This document shows, piece by piece, positions 1-8,664 of a stretch of DNA of 64,000 nucleotides (its first letter is position 1; each line of letters opens with the position of its first letter). The notes under the pieces are model-generated. The model ran no database searches, was not told the origin of the DNA, and saw only the letters and a list, made by a program, of their open reading frames with translations. Origin of the DNA: Loktanella sp. (GTDB taxonomy: Bacteria > Pseudomonadota > Alphaproteobacteria > Rhodobacterales > Rhodobacteraceae); NCBI GenBank assembly GCA_017390475.1, contig JAFPBO010000036.1, positions 1 to 64,000 on the forward strand. The letters run 5' to 3'. A program made the translations under genes and the position numbers.

Positions 1-114
1 AACAACGTCGACCCCGAAGCGTGGCTCACATGGGTCCTCCAGCGCTTGCCTGATCACAAGATCAATCGCATCGAAAATCTCATGCCGTGGAACTGGCAGG
101 CCGAAAACGCCTGA
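1..114 (+). pseudogene. IS66-family transposase, C-terminal fragment
   Basis: The first bases read as an open frame with no start in the window and a TGA at 112-114. The 37 residues carry the typical C-terminal tail of IS66 transposases: an NVDPEAWL segment, then an LPDHKINRI segment, then PWNW near the end. The fragment may be the end of an intact element that continues to the left, or an isolated remnant; this cannot be decided from the window. No clear IS66 terminal repeat was seen just downstream. It shows that the replicon edge next to ggt has been visited by mobile DNA. Confidence 0.75.
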
Positions 115-687
115 AACCGCGCCGACACCGGACGGATACGCCGCACCCGACAAAAACGCTACATCTTCAAGGGTTTCGGCCCGGACCGAGGTGACCCAGG
201 AGGGCATCCGGGGTATGGTCTCAGGGTCGCTGATGTGATCCGGTCGGGCAAGTTTCACGCCCTGAGCCTACACTTGCGCGGCGCTTTGGACCAGACATTA
301 TTGCAAAAACCGCCGCGCTTTGACGTTCCACTTTATGTCCAATAATCTTGCATTATCGGACGTAAAGAAGCACAGTACAAATCAACCGCAAATCGTAGGG
401 GTTTTCAGCCAGAAATGCCGTCACACAGGGTCAATCAGGATGTCCAAAGCCCGTTTCAGCACGTCGCGGTGATCTGCCAGCGACCCGACAGTTTCCGCCT
501 CCGCCTGACAAAGGCGGCGGGGGTTTCGCCCCCCCCCTGCCCCGCTCTTTGCCGAACGATCCGCGAATAGGTTTTCGCGCACCACACCGGTCAGCGCAAA
601 ATCAGGCACGGTACTGGTCATAACACCAGCACCATGATGCAGCGCGGTGGCCGCAAGATGTGGCGCGCTGTCAGACTGGCAGCAGCA
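115..687. other. Spacer between IS66 tail and ggt; no convincing gene
   Basis: About 570 bases without a recognisable gene. It contains the inverted repeat at 331-367 and a G-run/C-run hairpin-like stretch around 513-537. A 66-residue minus-strand frame (421-621) has no recognisable domain and covers the homopolymer C tract, so I do not call it. The stretch is probably debris between a mobile element and the ggt gene. Confidence 0.5.
331..367. repeat. 16-bp inverted repeat with 5-bp spacer
   Basis: Left arm 331-346 and right arm 352-367 are inverted copies with 14 of 16 positions matching, separated by a 5-bp spacer (347-351). The arms contain a GTCC-ATAAT core. Part of the core (GACATTATTGCAA-like) reappears just upstream near 293-306. 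The geometry fits a tyrosine-recombinase binding site or a regulator operator better than a terminator, because no T-run follows. The function is inferred only. Confidence 0.55.
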
Positions 688-2478
688 TCACTCCCCCAGC
701 GCGATCCCCTCGCGGCGTGGGTCGGCACCGCCACGCAGCGTATCACCCAGCGAGATCGCATGCAGGCCAGATGTCATCGCGGTCACATTCGTCTCGAACC
801 CCAGATCGGATAATGGCGCAGTCAGATCCTCGGCCCAGGTACCAGCCTCGATCTGATAAGTGCCAAAGCTGTTGATCAGATGCGGCATCGACACCGCCTC
901 TTGCACATCCTTGCCCCAGTCCAGATGCGCGATGATCGCCTGCGCGGTGAAACCGATGATCGTGGCACCTCCCGGGCTGCCAATGGCCAGCACCGGCGCA
1001 CCATCACGCAAAACGATGGTCGGCGACATCGACGACCGGGGCCGCTTGCCCGGCTCTACCCGGTTGGCGATGGGCCAACCATCAGCATGGGTGCGGAAGG
1101 AAAAATCAGTCAGCTCGTTGTTCAGCAGGAAACCACGCACGAAAATCCGCGATCCAAAACCGCCTTCGATCGTCGTGGTCATCGACAGCACGTTGCCGTC
1201 CCCATCCACGATGGAAATATGCGACGTGGCCGGGCGTTCTTCGTGCAGGTCATCGCCCCAAAGAAAAGCGTGGTTCCATTCCGGAGTGCCCGCCGACACC
1301 TCTGGCAAAGCGTCATCGCCGCGCAGCAGATCGGCACGGCCGGCCAGATAGTCGCGGTCGATCAATCCCTGTACCGGCACCGGAACAAAATCGCTGTCAG
1401 CCAGATACCGCCCCCGATCAGCAAAGGCGAGCCGCGTCGCGTCACCCATCAGACGCCGCGCCTCGGCATCCTGCGGACCCATACCGGCGATGTCGAAACT
1501 CTCCAACATGCCCAGGATCTGCGCAATCGCCACCGCCCCGGATGACGGCGGCCCCATGCCGCACACCTCTGCATCGTGGTAATCATAGCAGATTGCGGGC
1601 CGTTCGATCACCTCATACCGGGCCAGATCAGTCATCGACAACAGGCCGGGATGGTCGTCGGTGCGGGTCGCCGCGACGATATCAGCCGCGATTTGCCCCG
1701 TATAGAAAGCCGCCGTGCCTTGTGCCGCGATCTGACGCAAAGTGTCGGCATAAGCAGGGTTGACCAACGTGTCACCGGCGGCAAGCGGTGCCCCGTCGGG
1801 CAGGAAATAATCCGCTGTCGCGGCAAAGGTCGCGAGGCTTTCTTCGGCGGCTGCCACCGATTCTGACATCCGGGTCGAGACGATGAAACCATCCTCGGCA
1901 TGCCCGATCGCGTCGTCAAAAAGCCCGCGCCAGTTGGCCTGCCCCCAGCGGCGATGCGCCTCTTCCATTAACCTTGGCGTGCCCGGTGTCCCAACCGACC
2001 GGCCACTGACCACGGCAGTCATGAAATCCAGAGGCGCGCCGTCTTCATCCTGAAAATAGCGCGGATCAGCGGCCAGCGGCGCGGTTTCGCGTGCATCAAG
2101 GGTCGTGATCTCGCCGGTTGCAGCATCATACCAGACCAGAAATGCCCCGCCGCCAAGGCCTGACGATTGCGGTTCCACCAGCCCCAGCACCGCCTGCACG
2201 GCGACCATGGCATCGGCCGCGTTGCCGCCCTCTCGCAGCACCCGTGCGCCAGCATCAACGGCCAGCGGATGGGCTGCGGCGACCATCCAATCCTCTGCTT
2301 CGACCGGCCTGCCCTCGCGCTTTGCCTCCAGCGCTGTTGCTGCTGCGTCAGAAATACCGGGGAAATCCTGCGTGACCTGCGTTTCGGGTTCCGGCACGAT
2401 CACGTCAGAGGCCTGCTGCGCCATGACGGGTGCGGCCAAAAGAAAGGCCATAATGGCGGTGGATGTTGATCGATGCAT
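688..2478 (-). CDS. ggt: Gamma-glutamyltransferase, periplasmic
   Basis: It cleaves gamma-glutamyl bonds of glutathione and related compounds by a self-processing N-terminal nucleophile mechanism. The 596-residue protein starts with a signal peptide (about residues 1-20, ending VMAQQ). The region around residue 418 reads ATSHISIVDGDGN, so the threonine that becomes the nucleophile after autocleavage is kept (T418). A GSPGG motif, which helps form the oxyanion hole, follows in the small-subunit region. The length is normal for the family. The ATG at 2478 is preceded by a good AGGGGG ribosome site. The gene stands alone between the IS66 debris and parB. Confidence 0.93.
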   Translation of the reverse strand: MHRSTSTAIMAFLLAAPVMAQQASDVIVPEPETQVTQDFPGISDAAATALEAKREGRPVEAEDWMVAAAHPLAVDAGARVLREGGNAADAMVAVQAVLGLVEPQSSGLGGGAFLVWYDAATGEITTLDARETAPLAADPRYFQDEDGAPLDFMTAVVSGRSVGTPGTPRLMEEAHRRWGQANWRGLFDDAIGHAEDGFIVSTRMSESVAAAEESLATFAATADYFLPDGAPLAAGDTLVNPAYADTLRQIAAQGTAAFYTGQIAADIVAATRTDDHPGLLSMTDLARYEVIERPAICYDYHDAEVCGMGPPSSGAVAIAQILGMLESFDIAGMGPQDAEARRLMGDATRLAFADRGRYLADSDFVPVPVQGLIDRDYLAGRADLLRGDDALPEVSAGTPEWNHAFLWGDDLHEERPATSHISIVDGDGNVLSMTTTIEGGFGSRIFVRGFLLNNELTDFSFRTHADGWPIANRVEPGKRPRSSMSPTIVLRDGAPVLAIGSPGGATIIGFTAQAIIAHLDWGKDVQEAVSMPHLINSFGTYQIEAGTWAEDLTAPLSDLGFETNVTAMTSGLHAISLGDTLRGGADPRREGIALGE

Positions 2479-2612
2479 GTGAATTCCCCCTGCGTTGCAT
2501 TGCGGGCCAGACGCGTACCTGTCGTTCAGGTTGCGCCGCGCGGCCCGCTGCTCAATCTTAAAAGGGCATGACTGGGCGGGAAGATCAAGTGTTTGCCGAC
2601 CCGGGGCTTGTC

Positions 2613-3734
2613 TTAGCTATCCTTGTCCAGTGACGCCAAAAGCGCCTCTATCCCCTCTTGCAGCCTTGATCGGGAAATGGCGGAAAAATCCCGGTTCAGC
2701 CGCAGTTCGATCTTGCCATCCGATGCGATCACGCGCGCCTCGCCTTCAGGCCGCCCCAACCGGAGCGAGGTTTTGGACACGGTTTTCGGGGGCATCTCGC
2801 GTCGTGGCTTTTTTGGCGCAGCAAGGCTGTCACGCAACAGCTGCATTTCCTGATCCGCATCCCGGCCCGGCAGATCATTCAGCGCCGCAATGATGCTACC
2901 CGGGCGGTCAGGCTCTGCCTCGATCAGCTTGTACAGATCCAGCCCGAGCGCACGCGGAATCGCCTCCGGGTGACGGACAGCACCATCCAAAGCCTCAAGC
3001 ACGCGGGCAAATTGCCGGATATAGGTGCGCTTCTGCTTGAGCGCCGAGGCATAGAGGGTCGAGACGGCATCACCGGATGACACACCTTCATCGCGCGCGT
3101 AGGAAAGCGCCAATTGTGCCATTTCACCAAAAGAAAGATCTTTGCGGATCAGGTTTTCATCGACCATCTTGCGGTACAATGTGACCAGTGGTTCCCCGCG
3201 GGGAACCATCGCCGCAGGAATGCGGGTATAACGCGGATCGCCGGTTTCCTCTGCCAGTTCACGAAACGCCATCAGGCGGCGATAGCCCTGAATAAGCTCG
3301 AACCGATCACCGGTCTGCTCAACACGGATCGGGTTGGAAAGGCCGACCGATTTGATGGATTCCTTCAACTCTGCCAGATCGGGGTCCGCATTCGCCGATC
3401 TGTCGCGTGTCAGCTTTGACATCAGCACGTCAGAGGTCTGGATCAGATCAGTGATCAGCCCCAGCTTTTTCAGCCGCACATGTTCATGCGCCAGCGCGTC
3501 ATTTTCTGCCCGGATCGCGGCCTCTGCCGAGGCGCGTTCTGCCGTCGCATCGGCGGTTTCGGCAATCGCGCTGGCCATCGGGCCACGACGCGGCGGCACC
3601 GGTTCGCGGTTCTGCAACGGATGACCTTGCACGTTGAACGATTTGGTTTCCAGCGGTGGCATGTTCTCCGCGGGGAACTCTTCATCGTCTTCGGGTTCAA
3701 AATTGATATCAAAGACGGAGCGTTTCTTAACCAT
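2613..3734 (-). CDS. parB: ParB-family plasmid partition protein (RepB-type)
   Basis: Centromere-binding partner of the ParA ATPase encoded 3 bp upstream. The 373-residue protein has a charged N-terminus, a predicted helical stretch at about 65-90, and the ParB N-terminal domain with GYRR at 150-153 (CTP-binding motif) and ENLIRKDL at 193-200. A helix-turn-helix region follows at about 205-260 and a basic C-terminal part ends the protein. The reading frame contains one perfect 18-bp palindrome (3190-3207) and one degenerate copy (3662-3679), which are the likely sites it binds. Co-transcribed with parA. Confidence 0.9.
   Translation of the reverse strand: MVKKRSVFDINFEPEDDEEFPAENMPPLETKSFNVQGHPLQNREPVPPRRGPMASAIAETADATAERASAEAAIRAENDALAHEHVRLKKLGLITDLIQTSDVLMSKLTRDRSANADPDLAELKESIKSVGLSNPIRVEQTGDRFELIQGYRRLMAFRELAEETGDPRYTRIPAAMVPRGEPLVTLYRKMVDENLIRKDLSFGEMAQLALSYARDEGVSSGDAVSTLYASALKQKRTYIRQFARVLEALDGAVRHPEAIPRALGLDLYKLIEAEPDRPGSIIAALNDLPGRDADQEMQLLRDSLAAPKKPRREMPPKTVSKTSLRLGRPEGEARVIASDGKIELRLNRDFSAISRSRLQEGIEALLASLDKDS
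3190..3207. promoter_or_regulatory. Candidate parS site 1 (inside parB)
   Basis: A perfect 18-bp palindrome, GGTTCCCCGCGGGGAACC, lies inside the parB reading frame. The identical 18-mer occurs upstream of parA at 5073-5090. Two exact copies of a long palindrome near a parAB operon are the classical layout of a plasmid centromere. The assignment is inferred. Confidence 0.75.
3662..3679. promoter_or_regulatory. Degenerate parS-like site (5' end of parB)
   Basis: This 18-bp window matches the parS-like palindrome at 15 of 18 positions; the differences are the two outer bases and one inner C. It lies near the start of parB. It could be a weak ParB site or a by-product of coding sequence. Confidence 0.4.
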
Positions 3735-3737
3735 TCA

Positions 3738-5033
3738 TCAATCCTCCAGCTTGTCCCATGCATCGACCAATGTGGCCTGAAATTCGTCATAGGCGCGATC
3801 AAACGACATCCGCGCGCGCCGCCAAGTTTCGCGTGTCATCTGACGATAATCCATTTCATAGATCGACGACAGGAACCGCCCGGATTGTTCAACCGCGCGG
3901 GTCATCTCAATCGGGTTTGCGGTGACATGTGATTTGAAAACCTGCGCAAAGGCTTTCTGCATCGCCCGGTGCAAATCATTGTTCGGTTCAAACCGTGTCA
4001 GCAGGAAACGGATATCGGCAAAGACCTTTTCCGGATTAGTGCCGGACGGCAGACGCCCGCGGAACCGGCCAAGATCCTCCAGTGCTTCGGATAGCTGACC
4101 GATGAAACTGGTGGTGCTGTCATATTCCCAATACCCGGGGCCGGACGGCACATAAAGCACATCTGCCGCGAACACCGCGTTCATCGACTGATACCCAATC
4201 GCTGGCGGGCAATCAAAGATGATCAGGTCATAGGCGTCTGCGGGGATCTGATCGAGGTAACGCGCCACCGCCGCAAAGAACGACCATTCAGGGTTCAGGT
4301 GCCGGTATTGCGCAGAGGCAAATTCGACGAAGGCGGCATTGGCGCAGCTAGGGATGATGTCAATTGTCGGCCAGCTGGTGGATTTGATGAAATCCGTCAC
4401 GCGCAATTCGTTCAGGCCCATGCCAGTGACAGCGGCAGGCAGTTTGCGCTGGGGCAGGGCGGTGCCGCTTTCAGCACCGGCGGATTGAGCGTTCATCCGT
4501 TCCGTCTCTCTGATCAGGTCGCGGGCCATGATACCCCAGACGGTCACTTCCTCCGAGACATCGGACAGGCCCATGGAATGGCTGAGCGTCGCTTGCGGGT
4601 CGAAATCGACAGCAAGCACGCGATAGCCATTCAGCGCCGCCGCATGGGCGAAATGCAGTGCAACAGTAGACTTGCCAGCGCCACCTTTGAAATTCGCGAT
4701 GGCTGCGCGGATTGCACGCTTGCCAGCAGGGCGCGGCGGCATCAGGGATTTGCCTTTGATCTTCACTTTGCGGCGCAGCTCATTGATCTCTTCCAGGGTG
4801 TACCAGCGCTGGCGGCCGTCTTCTTCGACCAGACCTTCGGGCAGGGCAGGGTCTGCCGCCAGCCGCCCGCGGAATGTGGACGGATTGATCTTGAGGATCA
4901 GTTCCGCGACCTCCCAACTGGAAAACCGGCGCAGCGTTTTTTCCAGCTCTGGGGAATAGGTTTGCTGGCGGATGAAACCCTGCATCTTAAGCGACTGCGC
5001 TTGCAGTTTTGCCAGATCATCGTGTGTGTACAT
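3738..5033 (-). CDS. parA: ParA-family partition ATPase (RepA-type)
   Basis: Walker-type ATPase that drives plasmid segregation with ParB. The start is set at the ATG at 5033 (protein begins MYTHDDLAKL, 431 residues) because GAGG lies about 8 bp upstream; a longer frame to 5105 would read through the palindrome at 5073-5090. An N-terminal DNA-binding region with a MerR-like TLEEINELRR segment (about 79-88) precedes the deviant Walker A KGGAGKS at 116-122. Aspartates of the A' box (VDFDPQ) and Walker B (IIFDCPP) are present. The length and the N-terminal extension match RepA/ParA proteins of Rhodobacterales plasmids. Confidence 0.92.
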   Translation of the reverse strand: MYTHDDLAKLQAQSLKMQGFIRQQTYSPELEKTLRRFSSWEVAELILKINPSTFRGRLAADPALPEGLVEEDGRQRWYTLEEINELRRKVKIKGKSLMPPRPAGKRAIRAAIANFKGGAGKSTVALHFAHAAALNGYRVLAVDFDPQATLSHSMGLSDVSEEVTVWGIMARDLIRETERMNAQSAGAESGTALPQRKLPAAVTGMGLNELRVTDFIKSTSWPTIDIIPSCANAAFVEFASAQYRHLNPEWSFFAAVARYLDQIPADAYDLIIFDCPPAIGYQSMNAVFAADVLYVPSGPGYWEYDSTTSFIGQLSEALEDLGRFRGRLPSGTNPEKVFADIRFLLTRFEPNNDLHRAMQKAFAQVFKSHVTANPIEMTRAVEQSGRFLSSIYEMDYRQMTRETWRRARMSFDRAYDEFQATLVDAWDKLED

Positions 5034-5072
5034 AAACGGACCTCGGTCGTTGAACCTTGTGGAGGGTGGACT

Positions 5073-5090
5073 GGTTCCCCGCGGGGAACC
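5073..5090. promoter_or_regulatory. Candidate parS site 2 / parA operator
   Basis: Second exact copy of the 18-bp palindrome found in parB, 40 bp upstream of the parA start. From this position it could serve both as a centromere and as an autoregulatory operator of parAB. Confidence 0.78.
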
Positions 5091-5557
5091 GATGCCAGAA
5101 AACAAATCGAACGTTAATTCTTCTTCTTTCTTGATTTACGCCGAAACTGTGCGAGAAAGAAAGTGAAATTTTCAAGACTTGGCAATTCTGCAGGACGGCC
5201 CCATCGAATCGCAGGTGCGGAGGATCAGCCGGCGCCATAAGGTGATGGCAGATTGCGCAAGGCACCATGATATAGCGGGACAGCACGACGGCTATCGCTA
5301 AGTATTGGGGGACAAAATGCGCCGATTAGGGGACGATCAGGATGGCCCCTTATACCTATATACCTGAAAATCTAAATTGAATGAGGGGGTTTGCAGGGCG
5401 ATGCCGAAACAGGGCCTTGACAGAATCGCATTCTTGGACGCAAATCACGGAACAGGACGGAAAGGCGTTGTCGCTTTTCATCGCCGCTGATGATCCACCA
5501 AGAGATCATAGCAAGAGATAGAGCAAAGCTGCGCAATCTGTGCAGTAGAGGGCAGCC
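5091..5557. other. Origin-like spacer between parA and the initiator
   Basis: About 470 bases with no gene, between divergent parA and initiator genes. The middle part holds two ATT(G/A)GGGGAC repeats 21 bp apart (5304-5313, 5325-5334), a partial inverted copy near 5345-5354, and an AT-rich run (5353-5379) immediately after. Repeats at two-helix-turn spacing beside an AT-rich tract fit a replication origin with short iterons. The role is inferred from position and pattern only. Confidence 0.5.
5304..5354. repeat. Iteron-like repeats, putative oriV
   Basis: ATTGGGGGAC (5304-5313) and ATTAGGGGAC (5325-5334) are direct repeats spaced 21 bp. An inverted version, GGCCCCTTAT, follows at 5345-5354. 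They sit about 200 bp before the initiator gene. Confidence 0.45.
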
Positions 5558-6238
5558 ATGCAGATTGTCAAATATGCGCGTCAACGCGATGCTGCGCAAA
5601 AATATGATATCATCACCGCTTTGGGCACCTATGCGCTGGCGCGCGACAAACATGACCAACGCCTCATCCTGCGGCTAATCACATTGATCACTGCGCGTTA
5701 CAATTGGGCCCATGATGATCTGGCGGTAGGGCAACGCGAAATTGCCCGGCTGTGGACCGTCGATGAACGCACCGTGAAACGCGAAATGGCCAAGCTGCGC
5801 GGGCTGGGGTGGCTGGTGGTCAAACGGCAGGGCGCGCGTGGGCGGGTCACCGAATATGGTCTGAACCTCGACCGCATATTGGAAATGACGCAAGAGAACT
5901 GGTGCAACGTCGGCCCGGATTTTGACCTGCGAATGAACGGCAAGCCGGACACATCCGATGTGGTGCCCTTGCCGGTGAAAGGCACGCTGCCGCCGCCGGA
6001 TGTCAGTTCTGGGACGGAATGGGCGCTGGCCCAGGCGATTTTGCATGTCGAGGCACCGGATAAATATGGCAGTTGGCTGCGCAACTTGGTGCGCGTTGAC
6101 AGGGCAGGGGGGCGGTTGACGCTGAAGGCGCCGAGCCGGTTTCACTGTAATTATGTCCAGACGCATCTGGTCAAACATGTGCTGCTTGCCTGCCAGGCGG
6201 TCGATCCCGATGTGACGGATATTGCGCTGGTGATCTGA
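5558..6238 (+). CDS. DnaA-like plasmid replication initiator
   Basis: Likely replicase of this replicon. The 226-residue protein has a winged-helix-like N-terminal half (about 20-110; WTVDERTVKREMAKL resembles a recognition helix region) and a C-terminal part (about 155-226) resembling domain I of chromosomal DnaA, with W-x-x-AQAIL and YGSWLRNL segments. It has no AAA+ ATPase domain. This combination, next to parAB, matches the 'DnaA-like' replication type described for Rhodobacterales plasmids. The ATG is preceded by AGAGGGC. The family call rests on the C-terminal similarity, which I judged by eye. Confidence 0.72.
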   Translation: MQIVKYARQRDAAQKYDIITALGTYALARDKHDQRLILRLITLITARYNWAHDDLAVGQREIARLWTVDERTVKREMAKLRGLGWLVVKRQGARGRVTEYGLNLDRILEMTQENWCNVGPDFDLRMNGKPDTSDVVPLPVKGTLPPPDVSSGTEWALAQAILHVEAPDKYGSWLRNLVRVDRAGGRLTLKAPSRFHCNYVQTHLVKHVLLACQAVDPDVTDIALVI

Positions 6239-6342
6239 TATGGGCGATATTTCGATAGAAGATGCTAAGAAAAAATGTTTTTTTTCAGATAGTTACTGAA
6301 AATCCCACATGTTTTGACTGATCGGATCAGGGGGGATTCATC

Positions 6343-7194
6343 ATGGAACAGACGGCCCGCATGGATGCGCATCAGCATTTCTGGCAGATCGCGCGCGGTG
6401 ATTATCATTGGATGAATGATGATGTCGCCGCAATCCGGCACGATATTCTGCCGCCCGACCTGGTCCCTGTGCTGCGCCGCCATGCGATCGCAGGCACGAT
6501 TGTCGTGCAGGCTGCCGCGACTCTGGCAGAGACTGAATTCCTGCTGCAGCTGGCGCAGGACAATGCCTTTATCAAAGGCGTTGTCGGTTGGGTCGATCTG
6601 CGCGATCCGGCAACCCCGGACACATTGAACCGTCTGGCCGGTTCTGCCGTCTTCAAGGGCGTGCGCCCGATGTTGCAGGATATTGCTGACACGCGCTGGA
6701 TTGCACAGCCCGAGGTGATTGCCAATCTACAGGCGCTGGCCGATGCCGGATTGCGGCTGGATGCGCTGGTCACGCCGCGGCATCTGGCGGTGCTGGCAGA
6801 GGTTGCCGCACAGGTGCCGTCGTTGCCGATTGTCATCGATCATTGCGCCAAGCCGGTCATTGCTGACAGTGCCGATCCGGGCGAGGACTGGCGGCAAGGG
6901 ATGACCCGGCTGGCTGGACTGCCGCAGGTGATGTGCAAAGTATCGGGCCTTGCGAATGAGGCCGGGCGGGGCTGGTCGGCGGAAAGTCTGCGCCCGGTGG
7001 TGGATCATGTGCTGGCCACCTTCGGCCCGGAACGGGTGATGTGGGGCAGCGACTGGCCCGTGTTGAACCTTGCCGGGGATTATGATGCCTGGGTTGCGGC
7101 GTCAGATCAGCTTTTCCTCGGCCTGTCAGCCCCTGAGCGGGCGGCGGTCTATGGCGGTACCGCGCGGGCTTTCTATGGGATCACGTCCCGATGA
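6343..7194 (+). CDS. L-fuconolactonase, amidohydrolase superfamily
   Basis: Hydrolyses L-fucono-lactone to L-fuconate, the second step of non-phosphorylating fucose breakdown. The 283-residue protein has the COG3618 pattern: an N-terminal metal-binding HQHFW (about residues 10-14), VIDHCAKP in the middle and a WGSDWPV segment near 235 carrying the catalytic aspartate. AGGGGGG lies about 12 bp before the ATG at 6343; an internal ATG at 6361, just before the HQH motif, is an alternative start. The gene converges with fucU, and their ends overlap by 14 bp. The substrate is inferred from the neighbouring fucose genes. Confidence 0.85.
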   Translation: MEQTARMDAHQHFWQIARGDYHWMNDDVAAIRHDILPPDLVPVLRRHAIAGTIVVQAAATLAETEFLLQLAQDNAFIKGVVGWVDLRDPATPDTLNRLAGSAVFKGVRPMLQDIADTRWIAQPEVIANLQALADAGLRLDALVTPRHLAVLAEVAAQVPSLPIVIDHCAKPVIADSADPGEDWRQGMTRLAGLPQVMCKVSGLANEAGRGWSAESLRPVVDHVLATFGPERVMWGSDWPVLNLAGDYDAWVAASDQLFLGLSAPERAAVYGGTARAFYGITSR

Positions 7195-7612
7195 CGCCTT
7201 TTTTCAGGATGATATTGCCATAAAGCCGGGTTTCCCCGGTCTGAACGATGGCAAAGGCGTCCTTGGCCCGGGCATAGAAATCGAACCGGTCGATCCGTGA
7301 CAGGGTCACAGGCTGCGCGGCCCGGTTATTGAGGATGGTCTGAAACGCCGCAGTGACCGGCGGCACCGCGTCGGGATCATCCACCACCTGCATCACGATG
7401 GCGGGGTCGGGCACGAATGTATCTAGCGGCAGCAGGGTCAGGATCGCATTCAGCAGATCGGTGGCGCTGATCCCGTCAAGCCGGTAGCAGCGCTGCGCCA
7501 GGCTGGTGGCGGGGAAATTGGCATCGGCGATGACGATGTCATCACCATGGCCCATCGCCCGAAGGCTATGCAGCAGGTCGGGTGACAGGATCGGGGGGAT
7601 ATTATGCAGCAT
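7181..7612 (-). CDS. fucU: L-fucose mutarotase, RbsD/FucU family
   Basis: Interconverts the anomers of L-fucose so that the dehydrogenase receives its substrate form. The 143-residue length is normal for FucU. The N-terminal stretch with GHGDDIVIADANFP (about 21-34) contains the conserved histidine and aspartates of the RbsD/FucU fold. The start overlaps the end of the upstream aldo-keto reductase by 11 bp, showing translational coupling in a gntR-AKR-fucU operon. Confidence 0.9.
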   Translation of the reverse strand: MLHNIPPILSPDLLHSLRAMGHGDDIVIADANFPATSLAQRCYRLDGISATDLLNAILTLLPLDTFVPDPAIVMQVVDDPDAVPPVTAAFQTILNNRAAQPVTLSRIDRFDFYARAKDAFAIVQTGETRLYGNIILKKGVIGT

Positions 7613-8651
7613 CTGGGGCCTCTTGCGGGATGGGGGCGTCGGATCTGATCAGCCCTTCGGATTTCAGGTCACGCCACAGGGCGTGGGGGATCGCGGTTTC
7701 AAAGATTGCGACGTTCTGGCCGACCTCTTGCGGGGTCGCGGCACCGGGGATCACGGTCTTGACCGCCGGATGTGCCAGCGGGAATTGCAGCGCCGCGGCG
7801 ATCAGATCGGTATCATGCGCAGCACAGATGGCGGCGATCCGGTCGACGCGGGTGCAGATATCCGGCGGGGCAGGGGTGTAATTGTACCGCGCGCCGGGCA
7901 CCGCACCGGTGGCGAGGATGCCGGAATTATACGGACCGCCCAGAATGATCCCGACATCCCGTGCCAAACAGAGCGGCAGAAAGCTGTCGAGTGGGTCCTG
8001 TTCGAGCAACGTATAGCGGCCTGCGATCAGGAAACCGTCAAAATCGGCCTCTTGCAGCAGCCTTTCGCAGATCTGCCAGGTATTGACCCCGGCACCGATG
8101 GCGCTGATCTGGCCGCTGCTGCGCAATTCGGTCAGGGCGCGGTAACCGCCGTGGGTGAAAAGCTCCCGCAGCTTATCCTCGACCCCGGTATCGCCATGGG
8201 TGGCGGCGTCAATGTCATGCAACAGCAGGATATCGATCCGGTCGGTGCCCAGCCGGGTGCGGCTATCGGCAAGGCTGCGCATGATCCCGTCATAGGTATA
8301 GTCAAAGATGATGCGCTTCTGTGGCACATCGACAAAAGATTGTGGGTCGACCTCTGCTGCAGTGCAGTCCAGCAGTATCCGGCCTGCCTTGGTCGACAGG
8401 ACCAATGTGTCGGGGTCAAATTGCGGCAGGGCCTGGGCGAAACGCAGTTCTGACCGGCCCAGCCCGTATTGCGGTGCGGTGTCGAAATAGCGGATGCCTG
8501 CATCCCAGGCCGCCTGCAGGGTTGCCTGCGCTTCGGTGTCCGACCATTTGCGGTAAAGATTGCCCACCGATGCGCCGCCAAAGCCCAGACGGGTCAGCAT
8601 GACCGGATCGGTGGTGCGGCCGTTCAAACGACAGGTCGGGATCAATGGCAT
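7602..8651 (-). CDS. Aldo/keto reductase, probable L-fucose dehydrogenase
   Basis: Probably oxidises L-fucose to L-fucono-lactone with NAD(P). The 349-residue protein has the AKR barrel pattern of D-threo-aldose 1-dehydrogenases: YFDTAPQYGLGRSE (about 55-68) with the catalytic aspartate and tyrosine, LSTKAG with the lysine, and LLLHDID with the histidine. AAGGA precedes the ATG at 8651. The specific substrate is inferred from the mutarotase, lactonase and other fucose genes around it. It lies in an operon with the GntR regulator (13 bp gap). Confidence 0.82.
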   Translation of the reverse strand: MPLIPTCRLNGRTTDPVMLTRLGFGGASVGNLYRKWSDTEAQATLQAAWDAGIRYFDTAPQYGLGRSELRFAQALPQFDPDTLVLSTKAGRILLDCTAAEVDPQSFVDVPQKRIIFDYTYDGIMRSLADSRTRLGTDRIDILLLHDIDAATHGDTGVEDKLRELFTHGGYRALTELRSSGQISAIGAGVNTWQICERLLQEADFDGFLIAGRYTLLEQDPLDSFLPLCLARDVGIILGGPYNSGILATGAVPGARYNYTPAPPDICTRVDRIAAICAAHDTDLIAAALQFPLAHPAVKTVIPGAATPQEVGQNVAIFETAIPHALWRDLKSEGLIRSDAPIPQEAPDAA

Positions 8652-8664
8652 GCGGGCATCCTTG

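Noticed and set aside
512-540. G-run/C-run hairpin as a terminator
   Set aside because: Stem pairing is ambiguous and no T-run follows.
421-621. 66-residue minus-strand frame next to the IS66 tail
   Set aside because: No recognisable domain, crosses a long C tract, poor ribosome site; probably chance.
5034-5105. N-terminal extension of ParA to 5105
   Set aside because: It would translate the 18-bp palindrome; a better ribosome site and the family start point to 5033.
7506-8453. 315-residue plus-strand frame
   Set aside because: Lies opposite fucU and the aldo-keto reductase, which have clear family motifs; composition typical of an antisense shadow.
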